NCBI GenBank assembly: GCA_964370045.1
Contig: CAYJGZ010000001.1
Location: 248,001-312,000, forward strand
Length of the DNA: 64,000 nucleotides
Direction: 5' to 3'
From: JAAYCI01 sp964370045
GTDB taxonomy: Bacteria > Bacillota > Clostridia > Oscillospirales > Ruminococcaceae
A program made the translations under genes and the position numbers. The notes under the pieces are model-generated. The model worked only from the letters and a program-made list of their open reading frames with translations. It had not been told where the DNA came from and did not search any database. Below, piece by piece: positions 24,985-33,650 of this stretch; position 1 is the stretch's first letter; every line of letters starts with the position of its first letter.

Positions 24985-25356
24985 TTACTTGATTTCGATT
25001 TTTGCGCCTTGCTCTTCCAGCTTCTTCTGGATGTCCTCGGCGTCTGCCTTGGAGATGCCTTCCTTGATGGGCTTCGGAGCGTTGTCCACAAGCTCCTTTG
25101 CTTCCTTCAGGCCAAGACCGGTGATTTCCTTCACAGCCTTGATTACGGGCATTTTGTTGGGGCCAACCTCTGCGAGAATTACGTCGAACTCAGTCTTCTC
25201 GTCCTCGCCACCTGCTGCGGGTGCGGCACCTGCCATCATTACGGGGGCGGCGGCGGATACGCCGAACTTCTCCTCGATGGCCTTGACCAGCTCGTTCAGT
25301 TCAAGCACGGTAAGCTCTTCTACCGCTGCGACAATGTTATCGATTTTTTCAGCCAT
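24985..25356 (-). CDS. rplL: 50S ribosomal protein L7/L12
   Basis: 123 residues. N-terminal dimerisation domain (IDNIVAAVEELTVLELNELV), Ala/Gly-rich hinge (~38-50) and the C-terminal factor-binding domain (FDVILAEVGPNKMPVIKAV, GLGLKEAKELVDNAP). It recruits translational GTPases to the ribosome stalk. Confidence 0.97.
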   Translation of the reverse strand: MAEKIDNIVAAVEELTVLELNELVKAIEEKFGVSAAAPVMMAGAAPAAGGEDEKTEFDVILAEVGPNKMPVIKAVKEITGLGLKEAKELVDNAPKPIKEGISKADAEDIQKKLEEQGAKIEIK

Positions 25357-25459
25357 TGTAGTATACTCCTTTGGTGTTTTAGTTAGTTTAATAATGTGTG
25401 TGATTTACGCCGCTACGCTGTGCGGCGAAAATGTGGCGAGAGGCTTTGCACAAATATGC

Positions 25460-25975
25460 TTATGCTGCGCCTTCCTCTGCCTTTTTTTCGGCAAGTGCAT
25501 TGAGGCCGACGGCCAGACCACGCAGGTTGCCTGTGAGAGCGCTGAGAAGCATGGACAAAAGACCCTCGCGGCCGGGAAGCTTGGAAAGTGCGGTGATTTC
25601 CTCGGCGGAGATAACCTTGCCGTCCATGTAACCCATCTTGATGCTGAAAGCACCCTTGCTCTTTTCGGCGTACTTGCAAAGTACACGTGCGGGCGCAAGC
25701 GGGTCTTCCTCGTTAGAGAGAGCAAGCGCTGTGGAGCCGCTGAGCACGTTGTCGATTTCTGCAAAAGGTGTGTCCTGCACCGCTAAGTGGAGCATGGTGT
25801 TTTTTACTACTTTGTAGTCCACACCTGCCTCACGCAGCTCACGGCGCAGCGCTGTGTCTTGCTCCACTGTGATGCCGATGTAATCCACCACAACACCTGC
25901 GGGAGCGGCTGTGATTTTATCCTTCAGCTGTGAGACGTAGTCTTTCTTTTGGGCTAAGATTTTTTCACTTGGCAT
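25460..25975 (-). CDS. rplJ: 50S ribosomal protein L10
   Basis: 171 residues; anchors L7/L12 to the ribosome. The start at 25975 is fixed by AGGTGA upstream; the longer open frame runs into the regulatory leader. Typical segments are VVVDYIGITVEQDTALRRELR and YKVVKNTMLHLAV. It is separated from rplKA by a sulfatase cassette, contrary to the normal order. Confidence 0.96.
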   Translation of the reverse strand: MPSEKILAQKKDYVSQLKDKITAAPAGVVVDYIGITVEQDTALRRELREAGVDYKVVKNTMLHLAVQDTPFAEIDNVLSGSTALALSNEEDPLAPARVLCKYAEKSKGAFSIKMGYMDGKVISAEEITALSKLPGREGLLSMLLSALTGNLRGLAVGLNALAEKKAEEGAA

Positions 25976-25989
25976 TTCTTGTTTCACCT

Positions 25990-26178
25990 CGTTTCGGCTT
26001 GGGATGGTAGTAGGTAAAAGCGACAAAAAGCCGCCTTCCCTGCGAAAGAGAAAGCGGCGCAAATACACTGTGTGTGAAAGCTTTGCGCGTTTCTCGGCAG
26101 GAAGAGTGCCTGCAAAAACGTGCAAGCGACTTTGTTACAACCACAAGGGTTTCCTGCTGTCTTAAAAACAGCTTTTTT
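25990..26178 (-). promoter_or_regulatory. L10 leader with attenuator hairpin
   Basis: The ~200-base 5' leader of rplJ carries conserved-looking blocks (CAGGAAACCC, GTTGTAACAAAG, CCTGCCGAGAAACG). A terminator-like stem GCCGC...GGCGGC followed by TTTTT lies at about 26028-26059, before the gene. This matches the layout of the known L10(L12)4 autoregulatory leader of Firmicutes, in which the L10-L12 complex controls the rplJL operon. Confidence 0.7.
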
Positions 26179-26206
26179 ATTATAACATGATTTTGGGGAT
26201 TGTCAA
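26179..26206 (-). promoter_or_regulatory. Strong promoter of rplJL
   Basis: Perfect TTGACA (26201-26206) and TATAAT (26179-26184) on the minus strand with a 16-base spacer. Confidence 0.9.
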
Positions 26207-26235
26207 GTGGTGGGGAGAGGTTTTTTGGGGATTAT

Positions 26236-27360
26236 TTACCTAAAGCGTGAGCCGCGGCGAACGATGTTCGCGACCTGCTTTATCTCGGGCAGGCAGGCGG
26301 AGAAAAAGGCGAGGTAGGCATCGCAGTGGATGTTTTTGGATGTGTCGCCGCAGGAGGTGCGCTCGCGGCGACAACCGTTGCGGCAAAGCTGAAAGTAGGG
26401 ACATTCTTTGCAGGAAGGGGGAACCTCGAGCGAGGCGGCGACAAACTGCTTTGCGGCATCGCAGGTGGCCATCTGCTCCCAGCTGTCTGTGCCTATCATG
26501 CCTATTTTGTAGCTGTCGTATGCGTAAAAATCGCAAGGGTAGACACTGCCGTCGCTCTCCACCACAAACTGCACCGAGCAGTGGCCACGCTGTGCGCACG
26601 CCTCGGGCGCTTGCCCCGCCGCAATGCGCACCCAGTTGTCAATATGGCGAATGCTGAAATAGTTGCCACTCATGAAATCCCTGTGCCAAAGGCGGAAAAG
26701 GTCTATTAAAAACTTTGCGTAAGCGCCTGAGGATAGTGCGTGGCGGGAGCTTTGGGGCGAGGATGTTTCCTCGTCGAGGTGGGGGATGAACTGAAGATGG
26801 CGGAAATCCTGCTTTTTGAAAAAGCTGTAGGTGCTTGCGATGCGCTTTGCGTTTTGGGCGGTGACCACCGACAGAATGTTAAACTCTGCGCCGTGGCGGC
26901 GCAGGCGCTCGACAGACTGCATAATGCGGTTGAAGGTGGGCTTGCCCTGTGCGTTTAGCCTGTTTAGGTTGTGCACCTCGCTGTTTCCGTCCAGCGATAC
27001 GCCCACCAAAAATCGGCTCTCTGCTAAAAATTTTGCCCACTCATCATCTATGGTGTAGCCGTTTGTCTGGATGGTGTTTTGTATGGAGAGCTTTTTTGTG
27101 TTGTGCTTTTTTTGCAAGTTCACCACTCGCTCAAAAAAATCAAGGCCCGCAAGTGTTGGCTCGCCCCCTTGGAAAGCAAATGTGCAAAAGCCCTCGGCGG
27201 AGCTAAGCGCATTTTTTATAAGCGTGTCCAAAAGGGCATCCTGCATGATGCCGTGGGAGTAGGTGTCTCTGTTTTGGGCGATGGAATGATAAAAGCAGTA
27301 GTCGCACCGCATGTTGCAAGCGGAGGAGGCAGGCTTTATGAGCAGCTGAAGTGGTGGCAT
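26236..27360 (-). CDS. Anaerobic sulfatase-maturating enzyme (radical SAM, SPASM)
   Basis: 374 residues. It should convert the active-site Cys of sulfatases to formylglycine. The radical-SAM cluster motif is C15-x3-C19-x2-C22 in SACNMRCDYCFYHS. The SPASM domain (~250-360) carries the usual seven or more Cys, including CSVQFVVESDGSVYPCDFY and CKECPYFQLCRNGC. FAFQGGEPTLAG is the SAM-binding GGE motif. It is divergent from two sulfatase genes whose motif contains a Cys, its expected substrates. The first codons are preceded by only a weak ribosome site. Confidence 0.93.
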   Translation of the reverse strand: MPPLQLLIKPASSACNMRCDYCFYHSIAQNRDTYSHGIMQDALLDTLIKNALSSAEGFCTFAFQGGEPTLAGLDFFERVVNLQKKHNTKKLSIQNTIQTNGYTIDDEWAKFLAESRFLVGVSLDGNSEVHNLNRLNAQGKPTFNRIMQSVERLRRHGAEFNILSVVTAQNAKRIASTYSFFKKQDFRHLQFIPHLDEETSSPQSSRHALSSGAYAKFLIDLFRLWHRDFMSGNYFSIRHIDNWVRIAAGQAPEACAQRGHCSVQFVVESDGSVYPCDFYAYDSYKIGMIGTDSWEQMATCDAAKQFVAASLEVPPSCKECPYFQLCRNGCRRERTSCGDTSKNIHCDAYLAFFSACLPEIKQVANIVRRGSRFR

Positions 27361-27437
27361 GAGGTGTGCCCTCTTTCAAAGGTGATATAGTGTGAGGGGC
27401 TTTTTGAAAAAAGCTCCTATAAAAAGTGTGTGATGAC

Positions 27438-27466
27438 TTTCAAATATGTGTGTATAGTGATATAAT
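27438..27466 (+). promoter_or_regulatory. Promoter of the sulfatase genes
   Basis: TTTCAA (27438-27443), 17-base spacer, perfect TATAAT (27461-27466), 80 bases before sulfatase 1. Confidence 0.65.
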
Positions 27467-27547
27467 AGCAGAAAGTGCGCCAAAGAGGAATGGTTTTTGA
27501 TTTGTGTGCATATATTATACTGAAAAATGTGAAAGAAGGAGATTTGT

Positions 27548-28993
27548 GTGAGCAAGCAACCGAACTTTTTGTTTTTGTTTCCCGATCAGTGGCGGTATGA
27601 CGCGCTGAGTGCCTATGGGCATCAGGTGGCGGAAACTCCGTTTATTGACGACATTGTGAATAGAGGGCTGAGCTTTACAAGCGCGTACTCCGCCTGTCCG
27701 TCCTGCATTGCGACAAGGGCCTCGCTGATGAGTGGCCTTAGCCCATATTCCAGCGGCAGGGTGGGATACAGCGACTACATTCCATGGGAATATGACTCGC
27801 TGGTGCAAAGGCTACGTGACGGCGGATACCACACCATGTGTGTGGGCAAGACGCATTTTTACCCCGAGAGGGCGCACCTTGGCTTTGAGGAGCTGGAGCT
27901 GTACTCCAATCAAGACTTAGATGGGGACAACCCCAGCGACTACCACAAGTGGTTGGAGCATGAGGGCAAGGGGCTTGTGGAGGACACGGCGCTTGCTGTG
28001 AGCAGCACGTCCTGGCCGGGCAAGCCGTGGACGGCATCGGAGAAACTGCACCCGAGCACATGGAACGCAAACCGTTGCATAGAGCTTTTGCGCAGGCGCG
28101 ACCCACAGCGCCCCTTCTTTATGAAGGCGAGCTTTCACCGTCCGCACCCGCCGTATGACCCGCCGTTTGAGTATTATGAAATGTACAAGGATGTGGTTAT
28201 CCCAGAGGAGCCGCACGGCGAGTGGTCGAACAAGTATGCAAGGCCTGTGAAAAATTCGTCAATATATTACGGAGATATGCCTAAAAAGCGTAGGGATGAC
28301 ATGCTACGTTGCTACTATGCGCAGATAGCACACCTCGACTACCAAATAGGGCGCATACTCTACTACTTGCACACAGAGGGGCTTGACGAAAACACATACA
28401 TCATATTCTCCACAGACCACGGCGATATGATGGGCGACCACTACATGTCCAGCAAGTACCGTCCGTGGGAGGGTTCTGCGAAGATACCCTTTGTGATTAC
28501 GCCGCCGTTGGGAATGAAAGACGCAAAGATAGGCGAGGATGCAACGCCTGTTACGCACATGGACATGCTACCTACATTTATGGACCTTGCGGGCATACCC
28601 ATCCCCGAGCATGTGGAGGGCAAAAGCCTTGCTCCGATTATTATGGGCAAGGAGCTGAAAGGGCGCGAGTATATTCACGGAGAGCACGTGATGGCAAAGG
28701 AAAAGCAGGGCTGGCAGTACCTAACCGACGGCAAAATAAAATATGCGTGGGAGACGATGTCGGGCGAGGAGTTTTTCTTTGACTTGCAAAACGACCCGAA
28801 AGAGTGCGAAAACCTGATAGATGCACCCGAGGAGCAGGCTCGCATTGAAACATGGAGAAAGCGCCTTGTGGATATTTTGGCACAGCGCGAGGAAGAGGGG
28901 CTGAGCGACGGGCAAAAGCTGATACCCGGCAAGGTGTTGCCTCCAATTACCTCAAAGCTTAAAGCGCCTACCCAAAAGATGCAGATTATTTAG
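27548..28993 (+). CDS. Cys-type sulfatase 1
   Basis: 481 residues from GTG 27548 behind AAGGAG. Type I sulfatase fold: metal ligands D13-Q14 in LFPDQWRYD, the modified Cys C53 in SACPSCIATRASLMSG, the phosphate-loop GRVGY, and the DHGDMMGDH metal/His motif. The consensus is C-x-P-x-R; here Pro is Ala (CIATR). No signal peptide, so it acts in the cytoplasm on imported sulfated substrates. Maturation is expected from the adjacent radical-SAM enzyme. The nearest recognisable subgroup is choline-sulfatase/arylsulfatase-like; the substrate is unknown. Confidence 0.92.
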   Translation: MSKQPNFLFLFPDQWRYDALSAYGHQVAETPFIDDIVNRGLSFTSAYSACPSCIATRASLMSGLSPYSSGRVGYSDYIPWEYDSLVQRLRDGGYHTMCVGKTHFYPERAHLGFEELELYSNQDLDGDNPSDYHKWLEHEGKGLVEDTALAVSSTSWPGKPWTASEKLHPSTWNANRCIELLRRRDPQRPFFMKASFHRPHPPYDPPFEYYEMYKDVVIPEEPHGEWSNKYARPVKNSSIYYGDMPKKRRDDMLRCYYAQIAHLDYQIGRILYYLHTEGLDENTYIIFSTDHGDMMGDHYMSSKYRPWEGSAKIPFVITPPLGMKDAKIGEDATPVTHMDMLPTFMDLAGIPIPEHVEGKSLAPIIMGKELKGREYIHGEHVMAKEKQGWQYLTDGKIKYAWETMSGEEFFFDLQNDPKECENLIDAPEEQARIETWRKRLVDILAQREEEGLSDGQKLIPGKVLPPITSKLKAPTQKMQII

Positions 28994-29017
28994 CGGTGCT
29001 TTTTGGCATAGTATATA

Positions 29018-29234
29018 GGGAGTGGACACATAAAGGTGATTTAGAATACGTTGAGTGCAAGAAGACGCTATGCCCCCCCTTTTTCAGGAAGAACCTAACA
29101 AGGCACGAGTAGTATTTGCTACGCAAATCTCCACTCTTAAAGCCTTGTCAGAACCTTGATATGGATGTGATATTAAATAAACATCCATATGAAAGGTGAC
29201 ATAGCAAAAATAAATCACCTCGTTTGCCTACACC
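29018..29234. repeat. MITE family 1, copy B (217 bp, composite)
   Basis: Left arm GGGAGTGGACACATAAAGG TGATTTAGAATACG begins 25 bases after the stop of sulfatase 1. The right arm AATAAATCACCTCGTTTG is degraded at its tip (CCTACACCC). Between them are extra nested inverted repeats: ACAAGGC/GCCTTGT and ATATGGATGT/ACATCCATAT. No target duplication was found. It may contain a second small element inserted in the first. Confidence 0.65.
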
Positions 29235-29321
29235 CTTGTTTTAAGAATATATGAGCGCATCGCATGACAAAGGTTGTGCGGTGCGCTTTGTGCTTTGAAA
29301 AGCGTAAGGGAGGGGCTGAAC

Positions 29322-30767
29322 ATGGACAAGCAGCCTAATTTTTTGTTTATATTTCCCGACCAGTGGCGGCATGAGTGCCTAAGTGCGTTTGGGCATGAGA
29401 TAGCGAGGACACCCTTTATAGATGATATTGTGAGCAGGGGGATAAGCTTTACAAGTGCGTATTCCGCCTGCCCGTCCTGCATTGCGACGAGGGCTTCGCT
29501 GATGAGCGGACTTACGCCATACAGCGCCGGCAGGGTGGGGTACAAGGACTGCGTGCCGTGGGAGTATGATTCGCTGGTAGGGCGAATGAGGGAGGGAGGC
29601 TACCAAACAATGTGTGTGGGCAAGACGCACTTTTACCCCGAGAGGGCGCACCTTGGCTTTGAGCAGCTGGAGCTTTACTCGGAGCAGAACCACGACAGGG
29701 ACGAGCCGAGTGACTATCATAAGTGGCTAAAGCAAAAAAGCGGCGATGCTGTGCAGGACACGGCGGAGCAGATAAGCGGCACATCCTGGGTGGCGACGCC
29801 TTGGATGGCCGAAGAAAAACTGCACCCGAGCAGCTGGAATGCGAGCCGAAGCATAGAGCTTTTACAGCACAGAGACCCACAGCGTCCGTTTTTTATGCAG
29901 GTGAGCTTTCATCGGCCGCACCAGCCGTATGACCCGCCCTTTGAATATTACCAAATGTATAAAAACTGTAAAATTCAACCAAAAGTGGGAGCGGAATGGT
30001 CGGGCAAGTACGCATGTCCTGCGAGGCAGTCCACCGTGCATTACGGTGAAGTGCCACAAAAGCAGTGGGAGGAGATGTGGCGATGCTACTATGCGCAGAT
30101 AGAGCATATTGACTATCAGGTAGGGCGCATACTTTACTACCTGCACACCGAGGGGCTCATGGAGAATACTTACATAATATTCACGAGCGACCACGGCGAC
30201 ATGATGGGAGAGCACCACCTGTACAACAAGTGTCGACCGTTTGAGGCGGCGAGCAAAGTGCCCTTTGTGATTGCGCCGCCGAGAGGAACGCAGGGTGTGA
30301 AGCCGGGGACTGACGCAACGCCTGTGGCGCACATGGACATGCTACCAACATTTATGGAGCTGGCAGGCATGGCAGTGCCTGAGCATGTACAGGGGAAAAG
30401 CCTTACACCTATAATTTTCGGTGGAACGCTAAAAAATCGGCACTACATCCACGGAGAGCACACACTGCCCCAGCAAAACGAGGGCTGGCAGTACCTTACC
30501 GACGGAAAGGAAAAGTATGTGTGGGAGAGTATGTCTGGCGAGGAGCTTTTTTTTGACTTGCAGGACGACCCGAAAGAGTGCCAAAATTTAATAGATGCGC
30601 CTGAAAGGCAGGGGAGCGTTGAGCAGTGGCGAAAGCGGCTGGTGGATATTTTGGCGCAGAGGAGTGACTACGGACTGAGCGATGGCAAAAAACTGATAGC
30701 GGGTAAGGTGGTGCCGCCAATTACCGCAGAGCTTGCGGCGAGGGTGCAGCAGTTTGAGAGTGTTTAA
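29322..30767 (+). CDS. Cys-type sulfatase 2 (paralogue)
   Basis: 481 residues, exactly the length of sulfatase 1 and alignable over the whole length, so a tandem duplication. The ATG at 29322 follows GGGAGGGG. It has the same FPDQW metal motif, the same Cys (C53) in CPSCIATRASLMSG and DHGDMMGEH. Differences cluster in the middle (residues ~125-250) and near the C-terminus, suggesting a different substrate. No signal peptide. The two genes are separated by a palindromic element. Confidence 0.92.
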   Translation: MDKQPNFLFIFPDQWRHECLSAFGHEIARTPFIDDIVSRGISFTSAYSACPSCIATRASLMSGLTPYSAGRVGYKDCVPWEYDSLVGRMREGGYQTMCVGKTHFYPERAHLGFEQLELYSEQNHDRDEPSDYHKWLKQKSGDAVQDTAEQISGTSWVATPWMAEEKLHPSSWNASRSIELLQHRDPQRPFFMQVSFHRPHQPYDPPFEYYQMYKNCKIQPKVGAEWSGKYACPARQSTVHYGEVPQKQWEEMWRCYYAQIEHIDYQVGRILYYLHTEGLMENTYIIFTSDHGDMMGEHHLYNKCRPFEAASKVPFVIAPPRGTQGVKPGTDATPVAHMDMLPTFMELAGMAVPEHVQGKSLTPIIFGGTLKNRHYIHGEHTLPQQNEGWQYLTDGKEKYVWESMSGEELFFDLQDDPKECQNLIDAPERQGSVEQWRKRLVDILAQRSDYGLSDGKKLIAGKVVPPITAELAARVQQFESV

Positions 30768-30825
30768 CATATTGTATAATTGTCATATTTTATACTTAAT
30801 TGTATATTGCGAGCAAAAACAAAAA

Positions 30826-30862
30826 ACCTCCGATATAATACGCAAGGTATTTTATCGGAGGT
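30826..30862. terminator. Terminator of the rplKA operon
   Basis: ACCTCCGATA pairs with TATCGGAGGT (10 bp). On the minus strand it is followed by TTTTTTG, 22 bases after the rplA stop. It also faces the end of sulfatase 2 on the plus strand. Confidence 0.85.
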
Positions 30863-30883
30863 AATATACTTTTTGTGGTAAAA

Positions 30884-31588
30884 TTAAGCCTGCTGTGCGG
30901 TGTACCTTGCACCCGAAATGCGAACGCCGGGGCCCATGGTGGAAGCCGTAGTAATGCTACGGATGTACTGACCCTTTGCGGCGGCCGGCTTTGCCTTAAC
31001 AATAGCGTCCATGACGGTGTTGAGGTTGACGTTTAGCTTCTCCACACCAAAGCTTGCCTTGCCGATGGGCACATGGATGATGTTGGATTTGTCAAGGCGG
31101 TACTCGATTTTACCTGCCTTTGCCTCGGTGACAGCCTTGCCCACATCGGGGGTAACTGTGCCTGCCTTGGGGTTGGGCATAAGACCACGGGGGCCGAGAA
31201 CCTTACCCAGACGTCCCACAAGACCCATCATGTCGGGAGTGGTGACAAGCACGTCAAAATCCACAAAGCCTTCGTTTTGAATCTTTGCAACGAGGTCGGC
31301 CTCGCCTACCATCATTGCGCCTGCCTCCTCGGCGGCCTTTGCGGCATCACCCTTTGCAATGGCGATGACACGAACGTTTTTGCCTGTGCCGTGTGGCAGA
31401 ACAACTGCGCCGCGAACCTGCTGGTCTGCATGGCGGCTGTCTACGCCCAAACGCACGTGAAGCTCCACTGTCTCATCGAACTTTGCCTTTGCTGTTTTGC
31501 AAACAATCTCCAGCGCCTGCTCGCTATCGTACAGCTTTGCCTTTTCAATCTCTTTGAGAGAATCGGTGTACTTTTTTCCGAATTTCAT
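30884..31588 (-). CDS. rplA: 50S ribosomal protein L1
   Basis: 234 residues. GKKYTDSLKEIEKAKLY start, and VTTPDMMGLVGRLGKVLGPRGLMPNPKAGTV, the diagnostic L1 signature. It binds 23S rRNA at the E-site stalk and often represses its own operon. Its ATG overlaps the rplK stop (TAATG). Confidence 0.97.
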   Translation of the reverse strand: MKFGKKYTDSLKEIEKAKLYDSEQALEIVCKTAKAKFDETVELHVRLGVDSRHADQQVRGAVVLPHGTGKNVRVIAIAKGDAAKAAEEAGAMMVGEADLVAKIQNEGFVDFDVLVTTPDMMGLVGRLGKVLGPRGLMPNPKAGTVTPDVGKAVTEAKAGKIEYRLDKSNIIHVPIGKASFGVEKLNVNLNTVMDAIVKAKPAAAKGQYIRSITTASTMGPGVRISGARYTAQQA

Positions 31589-32022
31589 TATTCTGCGCCT
31601 CCTTCTACCACGATGCCCATGCTGCGGCAGGTGCCCGCTATCATGGAAGTTGCAGACTCAAGGTCGGCCGCATTGAGGTCGGCCATCTTTGTCTTGGCAA
31701 TCTCCTGCACCTGCTCCTGTGTGAGCGTGGCAACCTTATCACGGTTGGGCACGCCGCTTGCCTTATCAATGCCTGCGGCTTTTTTGATGAGGGTGGAGGC
31801 GGGGGGAGTTTTGGTGATAAAGGAGAAAGAGCGGTCGGCATAAACGGTGATAACCACCGGAATGAGGTAGCCGATGTCCTTTTGGGTGCGCTCGTTGAAC
31901 TCCTTTGTGAAGGACATAATGTTTACGCCGTGCTGACCCAGTGCAGGGCCTACGGGCGGTGCAGGTGTTGCTTTACCTGCCGGAATTTGGAGCTTGATGT
32001 AGCCCACTACTTTTTGTGCCAT
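31588..32022 (-). CDS. rplK: 50S ribosomal protein L11
   Basis: 144 residues. VVGYIKLQIPAGKATPAPPVGPALGQ and the C-terminal AGTCRSMGIVVEG are diagnostic. It forms the GTPase-associated centre with L10. A GGAAG site precedes the ATG. Confidence 0.97.
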   Translation of the reverse strand: MAQKVVGYIKLQIPAGKATPAPPVGPALGQHGVNIMSFTKEFNERTQKDIGYLIPVVITVYADRSFSFITKTPPASTLIKKAAGIDKASGVPNRDKVATLTQEQVQEIAKTKMADLNAADLESATSMIAGTCRSMGIVVEGGAE

Positions 32023-32039
32023 GGTGATTTACTTCCTTT

Positions 32040-32079
32040 CGTGGTAGATTGCGGACACCGCTGTGGGTATCCTCCCACG
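32040..32079 (-). promoter_or_regulatory. rplK leader hairpin, possible L1 control site
   Basis: On the minus strand CGTGGGAGGATACC...CCACG forms a stem just before the rplK ribosome site. GTGGGAGG...CCAC elements occur in nusG-rplK gaps of other Firmicutes, where L1 autoregulation of rplKA has been proposed. The assignment is by resemblance only. Confidence 0.45.
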
Positions 32080-32195
32080 GATGAGCGGCTGCCCATCCAT
32101 AAATATTTGCAAGCTATGCAAAAATTGCAGAGCGTACAAGCGGATAATTTTCGAGGATAAAATTCCTCTTTCAAAAATGAAGCTGTACCCAAAAA

Positions 32196-32711
32196 CTAAA
32201 TCGGCTTTACCTGCGCAAGCTCCAGCTCTGCAGGTGTTTCCCTGCCGAACATGGATACCTTGACATCCACCTTGCCTGCGGACTTGTCGATGCGCTCCAC
32301 AATGCCGATGAAGCCCTCCAAAGGACCTGTGAGCACCTCGACGGAATCGCCCACGGCATAGTCCACCACTGCTGTTTGCTCACCCACACCGAGCTTGCTC
32401 ACTTCTTCCTCGCTAAGGGGGATGGGCTTTGAGCTGGGGCCTACAAAGCCCGTTACGCCACGGGTGTTGCGGACAATGTACCATGTGTCGTCCGTCATGA
32501 CCATTTTTACAAGCACATAGCCTGGGAACAGCTTGCGCTCGACCATGCGCTCTTTGCCGTCTTTTATGTCCGGAACAATCTCTATGGGCACCTTTATGTC
32601 GTGGATAGAGTCCTGCAACCTACGGTTTTCAACCATAGTGCGCAGGTTTTGCGCAACCTTATTCTCGTAACCCGAGTAGGTGTGCACTACGTACCAATAC
32701 GCTTGCTCCAT
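32196..32711 (-). CDS. nusG: Transcription factor NusG
   Basis: 171 residues. NGN domain (WYVVHTYSGYENKVAQNL, FPGYVLVKMVMTDDTWYIVRNTRGVTGFVG) and C-terminal KOW domain (VGDSVEVLTGPLEGFIGIVE). AGGAGG precedes the ATG by 5 bases. Confidence 0.97.
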   Translation of the reverse strand: MEQAYWYVVHTYSGYENKVAQNLRTMVENRRLQDSIHDIKVPIEIVPDIKDGKERMVERKLFPGYVLVKMVMTDDTWYIVRNTRGVTGFVGPSSKPIPLSEEEVSKLGVGEQTAVVDYAVGDSVEVLTGPLEGFIGIVERIDKSAGKVDVKVSMFGRETPAELELAQVKPI

Positions 32712-32741
32712 GTTGCCTCCTGTGTGTGTGCAAAGTAGGCG

Positions 32742-32990
32742 CTACGCTGCCGGCGCGCCCAGCTCAACGACCAGTCTCATAAGCCATCCGAACAACATGT
32801 CCATAGCAAAAATGAACAGCGCACAAACGACCACAAACACAGCGACAACAATGAGGTTGTTGAGCACCTGCTTGCGTGTGGGCCAAACTACCTTTTTCAT
32901 TTCGCCACGGGTGTCCTTGAAAAAGCGGACGATGCCCGAGCCGATACGCTTAAAGATATTTGGCTTTTTCTTTGTTGTGTTTTCAGCCAT
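32742..32990 (-). CDS. secE: Preprotein translocase subunit SecE
   Basis: 82 residues. The conserved FFKDTRGEMKKVVWPTRKQV cytosolic helix is followed by a single membrane segment (~48-70). The start at 32990 is set by GGAG upstream; the longer frame is not needed. It lies directly upstream of nusG, as usual. Confidence 0.95.
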   Translation of the reverse strand: MAENTTKKKPNIFKRIGSGIVRFFKDTRGEMKKVVWPTRKQVLNNLIVVAVFVVVCALFIFAMDMLFGWLMRLVVELGAPAA

Positions 32991-33152
32991 AATATAATAC
33001 TCCGTATTCTGAAAAGTGTGTGACGTGCGGCAAAATAAATGCCACATGTGCACGGAAGGGGAGTGATTTTGCGAATAAGAACGGCACCTGACTATGATAA
33101 TAGGATGACGCATTGTGCAAAATACTCGTAGCGAAACGGAAAGGACAAAATG

Positions 33153-33302
33153 TTATTTTGTCTCCTTGTGAGCGGTGTGCTTTTTGCAGAAACGGCAGTA
33201 CTTGTTGCGCTCTAAGCGGTCCGGGGTGGTTTTCTTGTTCTTGGTGGTGTCGTAGTTGCGCTGTTTGCATTCTGTGCATGCAAGGGTGATTTTTACTGTC
33301 AT
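33153..33302 (-). CDS. rpmG: 50S ribosomal protein L33 (zinc-binding form)
   Basis: 49 residues. Two CxxC pairs (CTECKQRNY and CRFCKKHT) identify the zinc form. NYDTTKNKKTTPDRLE is the family signature. GGAGG lies 8 bases before the ATG at 33302. Confidence 0.96.
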   Translation of the reverse strand: MTVKITLACTECKQRNYDTTKNKKTTPDRLERNKYCRFCKKHTAHKETK

Positions 33303-33448
33303 AATAGTGTTCCTCCATTGCTTTGGGTGTGCTGTGTAAAAAAAGCCACACGGCGACACCTTAGGTGTACGACCTCCCTCTTTCCGGTGGGGCGTAGCGC
33401 ATGAAAAAACTATGCACAAAAAAACAAGCCTTCCGGCGAGGTGATAAT

Positions 33449-33477
33449 ATATTAGCATGAGATTGGTAAAACGTCAA
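33449..33477 (-). promoter_or_regulatory. Promoter of rpmG-secE-nusG-rplKA
   Basis: Minus-strand TTGACG (33472-33477), 17-base spacer, TAATAT (33449-33454), about 147 bases before rpmG. The rest of the 33303-33650 gap holds only the hairpin at 33563. Confidence 0.75.
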
Positions 33478-33562
33478 GGGGTTGCAGGAGGATTTTGGTA
33501 ATTGGTTTGGCAAATTGCAGATGGGGGCAAAAGCGGTGGTTTGGGTTTTTGGGTATGAACAA

Positions 33563-33593
33563 TGCCGACATCACTTAAAAAGCGATGTCGGCA
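33563..33593 (-). terminator. Terminator of the Ser-Thr repeat protein gene
   Basis: TGCCGACATC pairs with GATGTCGGCA, followed on the minus strand by TTGTT; 58 bases beyond the stop of the gene at 33651. Confidence 0.6.
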
Positions 33594-33650
33594 GGATGGT
33601 GTGAGATGGGTGGCGCAAACGCAAAACAGATAGAATGGGTGCAAGTGTGA

